DNA of 64,000 bases from Candidatus Binatia bacterium (lineage in GTDB: Bacteria; Desulfobacterota; Binatia; Bin18). This document shows positions 47,314 to 58,062 of this stretch, one piece after another. The translations under genes and the position numbers were made by a program. The notes below the pieces were generated by a model. That model made no database searches, was not told the origin of the DNA, and worked only from the letters and a program-made list of their open reading frames with translations. The DNA is taken from positions 1-64,000 of the forward strand of contig JAJDTY010000011.1 of the NCBI GenBank assembly GCA_022826945.1, written 5' to 3'. Position 1 is the stretch's first letter. Each line of letters starts with the position of its first letter.

Positions 47314-47575
47314 GACCAGAAAGCTTTGTCAATGTGATCGAGTGGAGCGAGCGTCTGTAGAAACGCTTCTTCCTCTTCTTGGGACCAGGCCCCAATGAGA
47401 TAGCCTAAAGTGTCCCCCACCTTGTTTGCATCATGCTTTGGAGAATCAAGTCCTGCTCCACGTCGGAGTAGCAGCAACGCCGCTTTATTGAGGGAGAGTC
47501 CTTCCTCTTGAGCCAGCTTGTGCAAGTGTTGCTGGAGGGCGGAGTCGAATCCACGAATCGTTAATTGTTTCGTTG
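47310..47575 (-). CDS. VapB-like antitoxin (start codon unclear)
   Basis: Frame reads ATKQLTIRGFDSALQQHLHKLAQEEGLSLNKAALLLLRRGAGL; ATGA overlap with PIN start. Confidence 0.6.
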
Positions 47576-47726
47576 CGTATACTCCCTGCCGTGTTGATTC
47601 AAAGATGGCTCATTTTGAGTCATCGTATAGTCATACCCACTCTCGTCAAGTTTACCGACGGTACTCTGATTCCTTCACTCCTCACCGGTATGCTACGATT
47701 TGAACTGGGTACGAGAAGGGGGCCGT

Positions 47727-48389
47727 GTGGGCTATTACCCTGTTTTTCTCGATTTGGACCAGACGCGCTGTCTGGTCATTGGCGGGGGGACGATTGCCGA
47801 GCGCAAGGTGGAGGCGCTGCTTGCGGCCGGCGGGGCGGTGACGCTCGTCAGTCCCGAGCTGACCGCCGCGCTGCATGCCCTTGAGGCCGCCGGTCGGTTG
47901 ACGGTTCAGCAGCGCCCCTATCAACGGGAAGACCTTGACACTGTTTCGCTGGTGATTGCGGCCACGGATGATCCCGCCTTGCAGCAACAGGTTGCCGCGG
48001 ATGCCAAACAGGCCAATATCTTGTGTAATATCGTCGATCAGCCTGCGTTGTGCTCGTTTATTGTGCCGGCAGTGGTGCAACGGGGCGACCTGACGATTGC
48101 GGTCTCAACCAATGGGGCAAGTCCTGCCCTGGCAAAAAAGATCCGGCAAGACCTCGCTGAACAATTCGGACCGGAATATGCGGTCGCGCTCCGATTGTTG
48201 CGCCTGATTCGTGAACGCCTGATGCACGAACCACGCAGCGCGGAAGAGCGCCGGCGCCTCCTGACCGGCTTGGCCGAATCTCCCCTGCTGGACTATCTTC
48301 GAGACCGCCAAACCGATAAATTAGAGGCACTCCTCCAGCAGACGCTGGGGGAGGCGTATACTCTGGAGCGTCTCGCCTTTTCGTGGTGA
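47727..48389 (+). CDS. Precorrin-2 dehydrogenase / siroheme synthase N-terminal-type protein
   Basis: GYYPVFLDLDQTRCLVIGGGTIAERKVEALLAAGGAVTLVSPEL; VDQPALCSFIVPAVVQRGDLTIAVSTNGASPALAKKIR. Confidence 0.9.
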   Translation: MGYYPVFLDLDQTRCLVIGGGTIAERKVEALLAAGGAVTLVSPELTAALHALEAAGRLTVQQRPYQREDLDTVSLVIAATDDPALQQQVAADAKQANILCNIVDQPALCSFIVPAVVQRGDLTIAVSTNGASPALAKKIRQDLAEQFGPEYAVALRLLRLIRERLMHEPRSAEERRRLLTGLAESPLLDYLRDRQTDKLEALLQQTLGEAYTLERLAFSW

Positions 48390-49214
48390 GTGAGTGTTAT
48401 GGAAGTTTGGCTGCTGACGCTGACACTGCTGTTGTACCTGCTTAGCACGGTGAGCTTTATTGTCGGACTGCTTTCCGCTCGGCCCGTGGTGCGGACGGTC
48501 GCGCCGGGTTGCCTGCTGGCCGCTTGTGTGTGTCATGCTGGCGCTATTGCGGTCCGGTCTCTCACGGTGGGCTATTTTGCCGTCACAGATATGTATGAAG
48601 CCCTCTCCTTTTTTGCCTGTCTCACTGCGGCAATGGGGCTGCTGGTACAGTGGCGACTGCCCGTTTCCATTTTAGGCGCCATTGTCAGTCCTATCGGCTT
48701 TATTCTGACCCTTGGGGTGTATGTCTTTTACACCCAGGCGGGAGCGCTGCCGCCGACGCTGCAAAGTGCCTGGCTGCCCATTCATGTGACGGCCGCCTAT
48801 CTTGGGTATGCGGTCTTTGTCGTCGCGTTCAGCGCCAGCCTGGTCTACCTGGTCCAAGAAAAACAGCTCAAACAGAAAAAAGCCTCCGCGTTTCTCCGCC
48901 GCTTGCCTTCATTGGAAACCCTCGATCATTTAAACTACCGTTCCCTGGCCTGGGGCTTTTTACTCTTGACTCTTGGCTTGTTGAGCGGAGCGGTCTGGGC
49001 CGGGTACGCCTGGGAGCACTTCTGGATACGGGAGCCCCGGCTCATCTTGTCCGTGCTGACCTGGATTTTCTACGCGCTGCTGCTCCACTACCGGAGTGCC
49101 GGCTGGCGCGGGCGACGGGCGGCCACGCTGACGATTGCGTGCTTTGCCGCGCTGGTGGTTTCCTTTGTTGGGGTCCAGTTTTTCCCCGGACGACACGGAG
49201 GTCAGTTTGGCTAG
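48390..49214 (+). CDS. Cytochrome c biogenesis protein CcsA/HemX-type
   Basis: Polytopic; AYLGYAVFVVAFSASLVYLVQE, LLSGAVWAGYAWEHFWIREPRLILSVLTWIFYALLLHYR. Confidence 0.85.
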   Translation: MSVMEVWLLTLTLLLYLLSTVSFIVGLLSARPVVRTVAPGCLLAACVCHAGAIAVRSLTVGYFAVTDMYEALSFFACLTAAMGLLVQWRLPVSILGAIVSPIGFILTLGVYVFYTQAGALPPTLQSAWLPIHVTAAYLGYAVFVVAFSASLVYLVQEKQLKQKKASAFLRRLPSLETLDHLNYRSLAWGFLLLTLGLLSGAVWAGYAWEHFWIREPRLILSVLTWIFYALLLHYRSAGWRGRRAATLTIACFAALVVSFVGVQFFPGRHGGQFG

Positions 49215-50529
49215 TCTTGTCCAGCCCGCCTCCTCGCTCATGGTGGTGGGCCTCAACCACCACACCACGCCGGTCGAACTCCGGGAGCGGTTAGCTTTCA
49301 GCGACGGCGCGTTGGATGCGTCTTTACCGCGGCTCGTGGATACGGAGACCATCCGAGAGGGAGCTATTCTCTCCACCTGTAACCGGGTCGAGGTGGTGGC
49401 CCATACCCCGGATCCGGATGCGGCAGACGAGAAGATCCGTGCGTTTTTAGCCGAAGAGCAGCGGGTGGCGTTGCCCCACTTTGCGCCCTACCTCTACACC
49501 CATATCAATCAGGAAGCCGTCAGCCATTTATTTCGCGTTGCCTCAAGTCTCGATTCTCTGGTGGTCGGCGAGCCCCAGATTTTGGGTCAGGTGAAAGACG
49601 CCTATAACACCTCTTCCACGCTCGGCACCTTGGGAGCGGTGTTGTACCGCTGTTTTCATAAGTCGTTCTCGGTGGCTAAGCGGGTGCGAACCGAGACCGG
49701 CATCGCGGCCAAAGCGGTATCGGTGAGCTCGGCGGCCGTTGACCTGGCCTGTACGATTTTTGACCGCCTGGAAGACAAGACCGCCATGGTTATTGGTGTG
49801 GGTGAGATGGGCGAACAAGCCGTTCGGCATCTGCGCGGACGCGGGATCGGCACCATCATGGTGACCAATCGGACCTTTCGTCGCGCGGTTGAGCTCGCCC
49901 GGACCTGCAATGGAATCGTCGTGCCATTTGATCAGCTGGACAAACACCTCCATCTCACCGACGTGGTGATAGGCTCCGCCAGCAGCTCGCACTATATTCT
50001 GCATTCCGGCATGGTCGAAGAGGCGCTTGAAGAGCGCAAACGCAGTCCCATGTTTCTGATCGACCTGGGGGTGCCACGCAACTTCGATCCGCGTTTGAAC
50101 AATCTGGATAATGTCTTTTTATACGACATCGATGATCTGGAGCAGGTGGTTGAAGATAATAGGGGAGAGCGACAAATTGAGGCGGTCAAAGCCGAGGCTA
50201 TTGTGGCCGAGGAAGTGGAAAAATTCTGGCGCTGGTTTGTCAACCAAGAAGTGACTCCCACGATCGTGGCGCTCCGGGAACAGGCCGAGATGATCCGTGC
50301 GCGCGAAGTGGAAAAAACCCTGACCGGGCTTGCCGACCTCTCACCGCAGGCAAAGGAATCGATCGAAGCCCTCACCCGCTCCCTGACGAATAAGTTCCTC
50401 CATCCTCCTCTGGCGTATCTCAAACAGCGCCACCACAACGGCGTCAAGCGTGAAGCCGAATACACCCAAGAGGTCGCCTCTCCTCACGTCATCCGTCAAA
50501 TCTTCGGTCTTGATGCCTCCGAAGAATAG
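49207..50529 (+). CDS. hemA: Glutamyl-tRNA reductase
   Basis: VVGLNHHTTPVELRERLAF, ILSTCNRVEV, VGEPQILGQVKDAY, DLGVPRNFDP. Confidence 0.95.
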   Translation: MASLVQPASSLMVVGLNHHTTPVELRERLAFSDGALDASLPRLVDTETIREGAILSTCNRVEVVAHTPDPDAADEKIRAFLAEEQRVALPHFAPYLYTHINQEAVSHLFRVASSLDSLVVGEPQILGQVKDAYNTSSTLGTLGAVLYRCFHKSFSVAKRVRTETGIAAKAVSVSSAAVDLACTIFDRLEDKTAMVIGVGEMGEQAVRHLRGRGIGTIMVTNRTFRRAVELARTCNGIVVPFDQLDKHLHLTDVVIGSASSSHYILHSGMVEEALEERKRSPMFLIDLGVPRNFDPRLNNLDNVFLYDIDDLEQVVEDNRGERQIEAVKAEAIVAEEVEKFWRWFVNQEVTPTIVALREQAEMIRAREVEKTLTGLADLSPQAKESIEALTRSLTNKFLHPPLAYLKQRHHNGVKREAEYTQEVASPHVIRQIFGLDASEE

Positions 50530-50549
50530 GCGACTGTCAGTCGCAGATT

Positions 50550-51476
50550 ATGCACACCCTCATCCGGATCGGAACGAGAAGCAGCCCCCTTGCGCTGTGG
50601 CAGGCGCAGTGGGTGAAAGGCCGGTTGGAGCAACAGTGGCCGGCCCTCAGGGTTGAACTGGTTCCCGTTAAAACTTCCGGTGACCGATTCCAGAACATCT
50701 CGTTGTCCCGGATTGGTGGTAAAGGGCTGTTTGTCAAGGAAATCGAAGAAGCACTTCAGGCGGGCCGGGTTGATCTGGCGGTCCATTCGGTCAAAGACGT
50801 GCCGGCCTTCTTGCCTGCCGGACTCACTCTGAGTGTGATTCCGCCACGCGAAGACCCACGGGACGTCCTGATCACGCCCAATGGGGAAACCCTGGATGAG
50901 CTGCCCGCAGGGACCCGAGTCGGGACGAGTAGCCTGCGCCGTCAGGCTTTATTGCTCCATCTCCGGCCCGATCTCCATATCACAATGCTGCGCGGCAATG
51001 TCGAGACCCGCTTGCGCAAACAGCGTGACGGAGAGGTCGATGTGACGATTCTGGCCGCGGCCGGCCTCAAGCGACTCGGTCTCATGCCCGCGCGGAGCCG
51101 TATCCTGGATGAGCAGGTCTTTGTCCCGGCCGTCGGGCAGGGGGCACTCGGTATTGAAACGCGCGTCGAAGCCGATATTGAAGTACTCCTCCGGCCGCTG
51201 CATCATGTTGAAACTGCACTGGCTGTCACGACTGAGCGGGCGTTCTTGGGTCGGATGGGTGGCAGTTGTCGTACGCCACTCGCGGCCCTAGCCTCCGCCC
51301 GGACCGAAGGTGTCACGCTTGTGGCCCTGATCGCCAGCCCGGACGGACAAATCGTGCTGCGTGGACAGGAACACGGTCCTCCCGAAGCCGCTGAGCAACT
51401 GGGTATCCGGCTGGCTGAGCGGCTGCTGGCCCAGGGCGGAAACGAGATCCTCGCGCGGTTGGAGCAGGAAGGCTGA
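50550..51476 (+). CDS. hemC: Hydroxymethylbilane synthase
   Basis: IRIGTRSSPLALWQAQWV, DLAVHSVKDVPAFLPAGL, VGTSSLRRQALLLHLRPDL. Confidence 0.96.
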   Translation: MHTLIRIGTRSSPLALWQAQWVKGRLEQQWPALRVELVPVKTSGDRFQNISLSRIGGKGLFVKEIEEALQAGRVDLAVHSVKDVPAFLPAGLTLSVIPPREDPRDVLITPNGETLDELPAGTRVGTSSLRRQALLLHLRPDLHITMLRGNVETRLRKQRDGEVDVTILAAAGLKRLGLMPARSRILDEQVFVPAVGQGALGIETRVEADIEVLLRPLHHVETALAVTTERAFLGRMGGSCRTPLAALASARTEGVTLVALIASPDGQIVLRGQEHGPPEAAEQLGIRLAERLLAQGGNEILARLEQEG

Positions 51477-51487
51477 GGGGAGCGGGT

Positions 51488-53020
51488 ATGCCGACTGGGA
51501 AGGTATACTTGGTTGGAGCGGGGCCGGGTGACCCCGGGCTGCTGACCCTCAAAGGCAAACGCTGCCTCGAAGAGGCTGATGTCATTATCTACGACTATCT
51601 GGTCGATATCCGCCTGCTGGATTACGTCCGGCCCGAAGCCACCCTGCTCTATGCCGGAAAACGGGGAGGGGGTCGAGCCGTTCCGCAGCAGACCATTCAT
51701 GAACTCATGCGTGAGCATGCTGCAAACGGCAAAGTCGTCGCTCGGCTCAAGGGCGGTGACCCTTTGTTGTTTGGGAGAGGCGGTGAAGAGGCGGAGGAAC
51801 TGGTCGCGGCCAGCATCCCGTTTGAGATTGTTCCCGGCGTCTCCTCGGCTACGGCCGTGCCCGCCTATGCCGGCATTCCCTTGACCCACCGCGATCACGC
51901 CTCCGCGGTTGCGATCGTCTCCGGGCATAAAGAGATATGGGACACCGCGCCCCATCTGAATTGGGCCACCCTGGCCGGAGTGGGCGGTACCCTGGTCTTC
52001 CTGATGGGGACGCGGCAACTGCAAAACAATATGCGCCGTCTGACGGAGTTCGGCCTGCCGGCCGAGACCCCGGTCGCGCTGATCCGATGGGGAACAAAGG
52101 CTGACCAGGAAGTGCTGACCGGAACGGTGGGACGCATTGCCGGGCTGGCCGCCGCACAGAGCTTTGAACCCCCCGCCGTTATTGTCGTCGGCGACGTGGT
52201 CCGACTCCGCGACCGGCTGCAGTGGTTTGAATCAAAACCCCTCTTTGGGAAACGCATTGCGATTACCCGCCCTCGGATTCAGGCGAGCGGTTTTGCCGAC
52301 CTGCTCGAACAGTACGGAGCCGAGGTCTTTCGTTTTCCGCTGATCGAAACGGTGCCGCCGGAGTCTTCTGCCGCCCTGGATGCCGCCCTGGACGGCTTGG
52401 CAGATTATGACTGGCTCGTCTTTACGAGTGTGAATGGGGTGCGCTATTTTTTTGAGCGTTTGCGAGCCCGGCGGCGAGACATCCGCAGCCTGGGAAATAT
52501 CCGGATTGCCGCGATTGGGCCGGAAACCGCGCGTTCGATACAGGCCCGCCACCTTCGGGTTGATGCCACGCCACACGAATATCAGGCGGAAGCGCTTATC
52601 GAGGTGCTCAAGGCCGAAAAGGCGCGGCGTATCCTGTTGCCCCGCGCTGCCGAGGCCCGGGCCATTTTACCCCAGGAGCTGCGCGCGGCCGGCGCACAGG
52701 TTGACGAGATCGCCATCTATCGCACCATCCGGCCCCAGGGTCGAGACGAAACCCTGCGTGATATGCTACGCGCCGGGCAGATTGATCTGCTGACGTTTAC
52801 CAGTTCCAGCACGGTCCGAAATTTTATGGCGTGCCTGTCCGGAGAAGATAGTGCGGCTTTACTGGGTCAGGCTCAGATCGGCTGTATTGGGCCGATCACC
52901 GCCGCGACTGCCCAGGAATACGGATTGACTGTGGCGGTCCAGCCGTCAGCCTATACGATCCCCGCTTTTGTTGAGGCCATCGTTGCATATTTCCGTACAG
53001 AGCATAATACAATAGGGTAA
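51488..53020 (+). CDS. cobA-hemD: Uroporphyrinogen-III C-methyltransferase / uroporphyrinogen-III synthase fusion
   Basis: [36 protein letters not shown] then [31 protein letters not shown]. Confidence 0.94.
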   Translation: MPTGKVYLVGAGPGDPGLLTLKGKRCLEEADVIIYDYLVDIRLLDYVRPEATLLYAGKRGGGRAVPQQTIHELMREHAANGKVVARLKGGDPLLFGRGGEEAEELVAASIPFEIVPGVSSATAVPAYAGIPLTHRDHASAVAIVSGHKEIWDTAPHLNWATLAGVGGTLVFLMGTRQLQNNMRRLTEFGLPAETPVALIRWGTKADQEVLTGTVGRIAGLAAAQSFEPPAVIVVGDVVRLRDRLQWFESKPLFGKRIAITRPRIQASGFADLLEQYGAEVFRFPLIETVPPESSAALDAALDGLADYDWLVFTSVNGVRYFFERLRARRRDIRSLGNIRIAAIGPETARSIQARHLRVDATPHEYQAEALIEVLKAEKARRILLPRAAEARAILPQELRAAGAQVDEIAIYRTIRPQGRDETLRDMLRAGQIDLLTFTSSSTVRNFMACLSGEDSAALLGQAQIGCIGPITAATAQEYGLTVAVQPSAYTIPAFVEAIVAYFRTEHNTIG

Positions 53021-53035
53021 TTGGAGTCCCACGTT

Positions 53036-54022
53036 ATGTCTTTTCCCATCCATCGGCCACGCCGCCTGCGACGCAACGAGAATCTGCGTCGGATGACGAG
53101 AGAAACACATCTGCGGGTTGACGACCTGATTATGCCGCTATTCATCGTGCCCGGGACGGGAGTGGAAAACCCGATTGGGTCAATGCCCGGTATTGCCCAA
53201 CTCTCGGTTGATCGGGCCGTAGAAGAGTGTCGGCAGATTCGAGACCTCGGGATTCCCGGGGTGATCTTATTTGGTATCCCGGATGAAAAGGACGCGGTCG
53301 GCTCTGACGCCTATAACGATAACGGGATTATCCAACGCGCCTTACGCGCGCTCAAGGAAGAAGTGCCCGGACTCACGCTGATCACCGACGTCTGCTTGTG
53401 TGAGTACACCGACCACGGGCATTGTGGCCTGATCAAAGGCAACGACGTCGAGAATGATGCAACGCTTGAGCTCCTGGTGAAAGAGTCGCTCTCGCATGTC
53501 CGAGCCGGGGCGGACATGGTGGCGCCGTCTGACATGATGGACGGCCGGGTCGGAGCCATTCGTCAGGCGCTCGACCGGGAGGGCTTTCCGCATATTCCGA
53601 TTATGGCCTATGCGGCCAAATTTGCCTCCGGCTTTTACGGTCCTTTTCGCGAGGCCGCAGAATCGACGCCTCAGTTTGGGGATCGACGCTCCTATCAGAT
53701 GGACCCGGCCAACGGAGACGAAGCGCTCCGGGAAGTGGCTCTTGATATTGAAGAAGGGGCGGACATCGTAATGGTCAAACCCGCCTTGCCGTATTTGGAC
53801 ATTATCCGCCGCGCTAAGGAAAAATTCGATTATCCGCTCGCTGCCTATAATGTGAGTGGGGAATACGCCATGCTCAAAGCCGCGGCCCTGAACGGCTGGC
53901 TGGATGAGGAACGCGTCATGCTCGAAGCCCTGACGAGTATCAAGCGAGCCGGTGCCGATCTCATCCTGACGTATTTTGCCAAGGACGCGGCGCGGATACT
54001 GGAGAAGGGCCGGGCCGCGTAA
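53036..54022 (+). CDS. hemB: Delta-aminolevulinic acid dehydratase (porphobilinogen synthase)
   Basis: [64 protein letters not shown]. Confidence 0.97.
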   Translation: MSFPIHRPRRLRRNENLRRMTRETHLRVDDLIMPLFIVPGTGVENPIGSMPGIAQLSVDRAVEECRQIRDLGIPGVILFGIPDEKDAVGSDAYNDNGIIQRALRALKEEVPGLTLITDVCLCEYTDHGHCGLIKGNDVENDATLELLVKESLSHVRAGADMVAPSDMMDGRVGAIRQALDREGFPHIPIMAYAAKFASGFYGPFREAAESTPQFGDRRSYQMDPANGDEALREVALDIEEGADIVMVKPALPYLDIIRRAKEKFDYPLAAYNVSGEYAMLKAAALNGWLDEERVMLEALTSIKRAGADLILTYFAKDAARILEKGRAA

Positions 54023-54074
54023 CGTTGTGAGAGCATATCCGTCTTTTGTGTGACCTCATCGAGAAGAGTCCGTC

Positions 54075-54248
54075 ATGTCCCAAAAGAAAAAGAAACCGGC
54101 GGTCGTGTCTACGCTCGACGCGCTCCGTCGGGTACGGAAGGAACTCCCGCCGCCAGCCCGCCTGCAAGAGGACGAAAAGAAATATCGTCGTCCGGTTGCC
54201 CGGCGGGAGGCCAGAAAAGAGATTGAGCGCTCCAGGCAAGAGGAGTAG
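54075..54248 (+). CDS. Candidate 57-aa highly charged small protein
   Basis: MSQKKKKPAVVSTLDALRRVRKELPPPARLQEDEKKYRRPVARREARKEIERSRQEE*; just below ORF-track cut-off. Confidence 0.5.
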   Translation: MSQKKKKPAVVSTLDALRRVRKELPPPARLQEDEKKYRRPVARREARKEIERSRQEE

Positions 54249-54270
54249 AGTACACGGGGTGAAGACGGAT

Positions 54271-54588
54271 ATGCAGAAAAGGAGGCAGTCTCTCATGACA
54301 TGGAAGAAACAAGCGGTCGTGACGGCGGCAGCCGTGCTGCTCCTGGCTCCGGTGGCGGTCGCCGGCGACAATTATGATGATTTTGAGGATACCCATCCGC
54401 TGCGGATTGTATCCTACCCGGTCCACGCGGTTGGCTATCTGCTTGAACGGCTGGTCGCACGACCTCTCCATGCGATCGTGTCACAGCCGAAGCTTGAACC
54501 GATATTTGGCCATGATAAGCATCCGTTTGATTTTGGTGAGCAGCTTCGGGACGCACCGGCTCCGACCGAGCAGAATCACCCCGGCTGA
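54271..54588 (+). CDS. Hypothetical secreted protein
   Basis: Signal peptide WKKQAVVTAAAVLLLAPVAVAG; no family recognised. Confidence 0.6.
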   Translation: MQKRRQSLMTWKKQAVVTAAAVLLLAPVAVAGDNYDDFEDTHPLRIVSYPVHAVGYLLERLVARPLHAIVSQPKLEPIFGHDKHPFDFGEQLRDAPAPTEQNHPG

Positions 54589-54666
54589 CGCTGCCGTCCC
54601 GCGTTGGCCGGACCGAACGCAGCGCACATCAGACAGACGGCTCAAACCCGGAAGGAGGGTCCTGGT

Positions 54667-55113
54667 ATGAAACAGAAAACCGAAGGCGAATACGTCCACG
54701 TTGACTCAGTCGGCTGGCAGCCGTTTCCCGGAGAATTTTCAACCGGAGGCATTCGGTGGAAGCTGTTGCACGTCTCGCCCGAGATGGGAGCCTGGACCGC
54801 GATTTTTGATTGCCCAAAGGGTTCCTCGTTTGCCCGGCATATTCATGTGGGGCCGGGGGAATATTTCCTGACCAAAGGGAAAATGGAAGTCCGCGGGGGC
54901 GCGGACGATGGTGGGGCGACAGCAGTGGCCGTCGGCTATGGCTACGAGGCCTGTAACGCCCGGCACGACCAGACCAATTTTGTTGAAGACAGTGAGTTCT
55001 ATATGACCTTTCTCGGTCCGCTCCAATTTATTGACGAGGACGGAAACACCCTGGCCGTCGTGGGCTGGGAACAAGCCGACGGCCTGTGGGCCCAGCAGAC
55101 CGGACAAGCGTAG
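54667..55113 (+). CDS. Cupin-domain protein (ChrR/acetylacetone dioxygenase-like)
   Basis: GGIRWKLLHVSPEMGAWTAIFDCPKGSSFARHIHVGPGEYFLTKGKMEVRGG. Confidence 0.8.
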   Translation: MKQKTEGEYVHVDSVGWQPFPGEFSTGGIRWKLLHVSPEMGAWTAIFDCPKGSSFARHIHVGPGEYFLTKGKMEVRGGADDGGATAVAVGYGYEACNARHDQTNFVEDSEFYMTFLGPLQFIDEDGNTLAVVGWEQADGLWAQQTGQA

Positions 55114-55173
55114 GACGGCTTCGTCCACTCCTGAACATCCGGGTCAGCCTGTCCCTCCGGGACAGACTGCCGC

Positions 55174-55668
55174 GTGGGACGAATAGACATGGCACACCGG
55201 CCCCAGGGGCGGGTAGCCCGCCGGATTCTCTCTCGCGTAGGGCTCGCCGTCTGGTGTAGCTGCAACCCCTTTTTGTCTGAAACAGCCTTTTCTGGACCGC
55301 CGGAAGGCGTTTCAACCCCCGACATTCATGCCTACTGCGAAGAATTTGCTGTTCAATACGCCCAGAACACACGGGCCGAATACGCGGGAGGCTCGGCCCG
55401 TGTGACGCGCTACTCTGACCTGGGGCGGATACTCTCCAATTTTTTCCAGCCGCCAGGGTCAAGGTTCGAGGCCGGCTACAGATGTCGATTCAGAACCCGG
55501 CCTCCATCCTAGCAGACCATCGAGGTAGACATATATCTGACCGAGACGCTGGAATTCGCACGGTATACCCGCTGGGAGCGGGTGCAGATTATTCCCATCG
55601 CCTATGTGGTGGACAGGCATGCCCGCCTGGCCGGTTACGGCGTTTTCAAATATCTGCATACTCCATAG
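55174..55668 (+). pseudogene. Hypothetical protein interrupted by in-frame TAG at 55510-55512
   Basis: ..FEAGYRCRFRTRPPS*QTIEVDIYLTETLEFARYTRWERVQIIPIAYVVDRHARLAGYGVFKYLHTP*, same frame both sides. Confidence 0.6.
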
Positions 55669-55676
55669 TCTCTTCT

Positions 55677-56279
55677 CTACCAGAGCGGATGCAGGTCTAA
55701 CACGAACGCCGGTAATACCGGATCACCGCTGAGCGTGGCCGGATTGTCTTTCGATTCGACTGGTTGACCGGGGCGGTAGACGTGGACCCGCTTCTCACTA
55801 GGATCAATGAGCCAACCAAGCTGTACGCCATTGTCGCTATATTCCTGCATCTTTTCCTGTAAGGTCGCAAGCTGGTCGCTTGGGGACCGGAGTTCCACAA
55901 CAAAAGAGGGGCTGAGAGGGGCAAAGCCTGCGCGTTGCTCTGGTGTGAGCGCCCGCCACTGCTCTCGCCTCACCCACGAAGCATCTGGAGAACGGATCGC
56001 TCCATTTGGGAGGGTGAAGCCGGTTGACGAATCAAAAGAGAGTCCGCTGCCATCTTTCTTTGCCCAAGCTGTGAGAGCGAAAAATATCTCACCACTCCGC
56101 CATCCGCTTTCCGACCCTGTTGGCGGCCTAATCACTAATTCCTTTTGGGCGGTAAGCTCAAATCGAAGGTCTCGATTCTCCTGGCATAAGTGGACAAACT
56201 GCTCACTTGTCAACCGGGTGGTCTGAACCTTGAGCTTGAATGGTGCGCTGAGTGCTGTCTTAACCTCTGTGTGCAGCAT
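55677..56279 (-). CDS. Uma2-family (DUF820) putative endonuclease
   Basis: ELVIRPPTGSESGWRSGEIFFALTAWAKKDGSGLSFDSSTGFTLPNGAIRSPDASWVRREQW; FVVELRSPSDQLATLQEKMQEYSDNGVQLGWLIDP. Confidence 0.93.
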   Translation of the reverse strand: MLHTEVKTALSAPFKLKVQTTRLTSEQFVHLCQENRDLRFELTAQKELVIRPPTGSESGWRSGEIFFALTAWAKKDGSGLSFDSSTGFTLPNGAIRSPDASWVRREQWRALTPEQRAGFAPLSPSFVVELRSPSDQLATLQEKMQEYSDNGVQLGWLIDPSEKRVHVYRPGQPVESKDNPATLSGDPVLPAFVLDLHPLW

Positions 56280-56376
56280 AGATGCTCCTCGCTCTGGTAT
56301 GAGCCTAGGATTTTGCTACCGGCTTTTCAACGGGGTAATGTTTACGCGGGTGTCTCTATCCAGAAGCGTAGTCGCC

Positions 56377-57399
56377 CTACTGGTGATAGCGGAGCGCTCC
56401 CGTACACACGACCTCGCCACGGCCCGGAACGATCTCCCCAATAGGATAGGCATACTCGCCGCAACCCTGGACATGCGATACGACCTCGGCGACGTGGGGC
56501 TGCTGACACACGACGGCGAGCCCTACTCCCAGGTTGAACGTCCGAAGCATATGTTCATCGGGGACTGTTCCGTGCTGTTTGATCACACCAAATACCGGGT
56601 TGACGTGATAGGTGGAGAGATCAATTAGCGCGTTACAGTCGGACGGCAGGATGCGATTAAGATTCTCTTGTATGCCTCCTCCAGTGATATGAGCCATGCC
56701 GGTGATAAAATTCGTCCGAAAGAGGTCTTTGAGGGCTTGGTAGTAACAGCGGTGCGGTTCCAAGACGAGATCAAGAAATGAACGATTGTCTATCTGTTGA
56801 GTCAGGAGTTCAGGGTTTTGGGCTATCAGGTCCCGGATAAGGGTATAGCCATTGGTATGCGGACCGGATGATTGAACGGCAACAACGACGTCACCAACAG
56901 TAATGCGAGAGCCGTCAATAATCCGGTCCCGTTCGACAATACCAACAATGTTCGACCCGAGGATATATTTGTCCGCGTCCAGTATTCCCGGTTGTTCTGA
57001 CGTTTCTCCGCCTGTCAGTGTGCAACCCTGCGCTTCGCAGGCAGCAGCACAGGCGGTAACAATACGCTTAACCGTAGCTCCGTTGAGTTTGCCACATACA
57101 ATCAGGTCTTGAACGGCGAACGGCTCCGCGCCCATGACAATGCAATCATTGATGAGATGATTAATCATGTCGTGGCAGACAGACTCCACGCGATCATGCG
57201 CAAACGCGAGGACCTGTTTGCTGCCGGGCTCCTCTGTTTTCAGCACCAGGACCGGATTGGTGTAGGTGCTGAGGTCCAGTAAAAACAAGGAGGAAAAAGC
57301 GCCAACCGTATTGATCAGACGCGCATCTTTACCATCAATGACCTCGGAGAATTCCGCTTTTGTTTGGTTCGCCAAGTCAACGTTGACACGGTATTTCAC
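56377..57399 (-). CDS. purM: Phosphoribosylformylglycinamidine cyclo-ligase (AIR synthase)-family protein
   Basis: NHLINDCIVMGAEPFAVQDLIVCGKLN, TLTGGETSEQPG, VVAVQSSGPHTNGYTLIR, GMAHITGGGIQENLNRILP. Confidence 0.9.
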   Translation of the reverse strand: MKYRVNVDLANQTKAEFSEVIDGKDARLINTVGAFSSLFLLDLSTYTNPVLVLKTEEPGSKQVLAFAHDRVESVCHDMINHLINDCIVMGAEPFAVQDLIVCGKLNGATVKRIVTACAAACEAQGCTLTGGETSEQPGILDADKYILGSNIVGIVERDRIIDGSRITVGDVVVAVQSSGPHTNGYTLIRDLIAQNPELLTQQIDNRSFLDLVLEPHRCYYQALKDLFRTNFITGMAHITGGGIQENLNRILPSDCNALIDLSTYHVNPVFGVIKQHGTVPDEHMLRTFNLGVGLAVVCQQPHVAEVVSHVQGCGEYAYPIGEIVPGRGEVVCTGALRYHQ

Positions 57400-57480
57400 G
57401 TTTTATCCTGTGTAAGAGGTCGTTCTTTCCCTGGACAACTCCTCATGTATCATAAGCGCGCTATGATGGAGCCAGATAAG

Positions 57481-57969
57481 TTAATTCCTGATAGATCGTA
57501 GTGGTGAGAAGGTAAGCGACCCATTTCTTTGGAAGACTCCACGTGCATGCTCACAGAACTGTTCGACGGTGGCCCGATTGGGCGTCTCACTCGTCTGAAG
57601 CATTGCTGCCTGGAGATACGGCCCTGGCTTGTCGGAAATATTCTTCAGGTTCTCCCAACTCGGCTGTACAACGAAATGTAAATGTTGCGGCTGCCACCCA
57701 GCGTGAGACCACAAGCAAATGTATACTTGACTTGGTTGGAGAAGTTTAGAAACGACCTGCGACGCCTCGTGGAGCAGTGGTCCCATCTCTGCTGTCTCTT
57801 GGCTGGTGAGTTCCCATAAATGTAGGCAATGTCGTATGGGTTTGACGATAAGCGTCCCAACGCCGAGCGGTCCAGTGCAGTGTTCGACGACCCAGTGCTG
57901 CGTACGATGAACGCGCCCGCCTGGAAGGTCTTTTTGTCCCTGAATCAGTTGACACGCGTAGCAGTCCAT
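57481..57969 (-). CDS. HIT-family protein
   Basis: MDCYACQLIQGQKDLPGGRVHRTQHWVVEHCTGPLGVGTLIVKPIRHCLHLWELTSQE; WQPQHLHFVVQPSW. Confidence 0.75.
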   Translation of the reverse strand: MDCYACQLIQGQKDLPGGRVHRTQHWVVEHCTGPLGVGTLIVKPIRHCLHLWELTSQETAEMGPLLHEASQVVSKLLQPSQVYICLWSHAGWQPQHLHFVVQPSWENLKNISDKPGPYLQAAMLQTSETPNRATVEQFCEHARGVFQRNGSLTFSPLRSIRN

Positions 57970-58062
57970 ACAAAGCTCTCCTTCTATATGGAGTGTATAG
58001 GTAGTTGATCTTGCGGATAGCTGACCTTATCTGAATCTGACTGAGGATAAACGGGAACCTAC

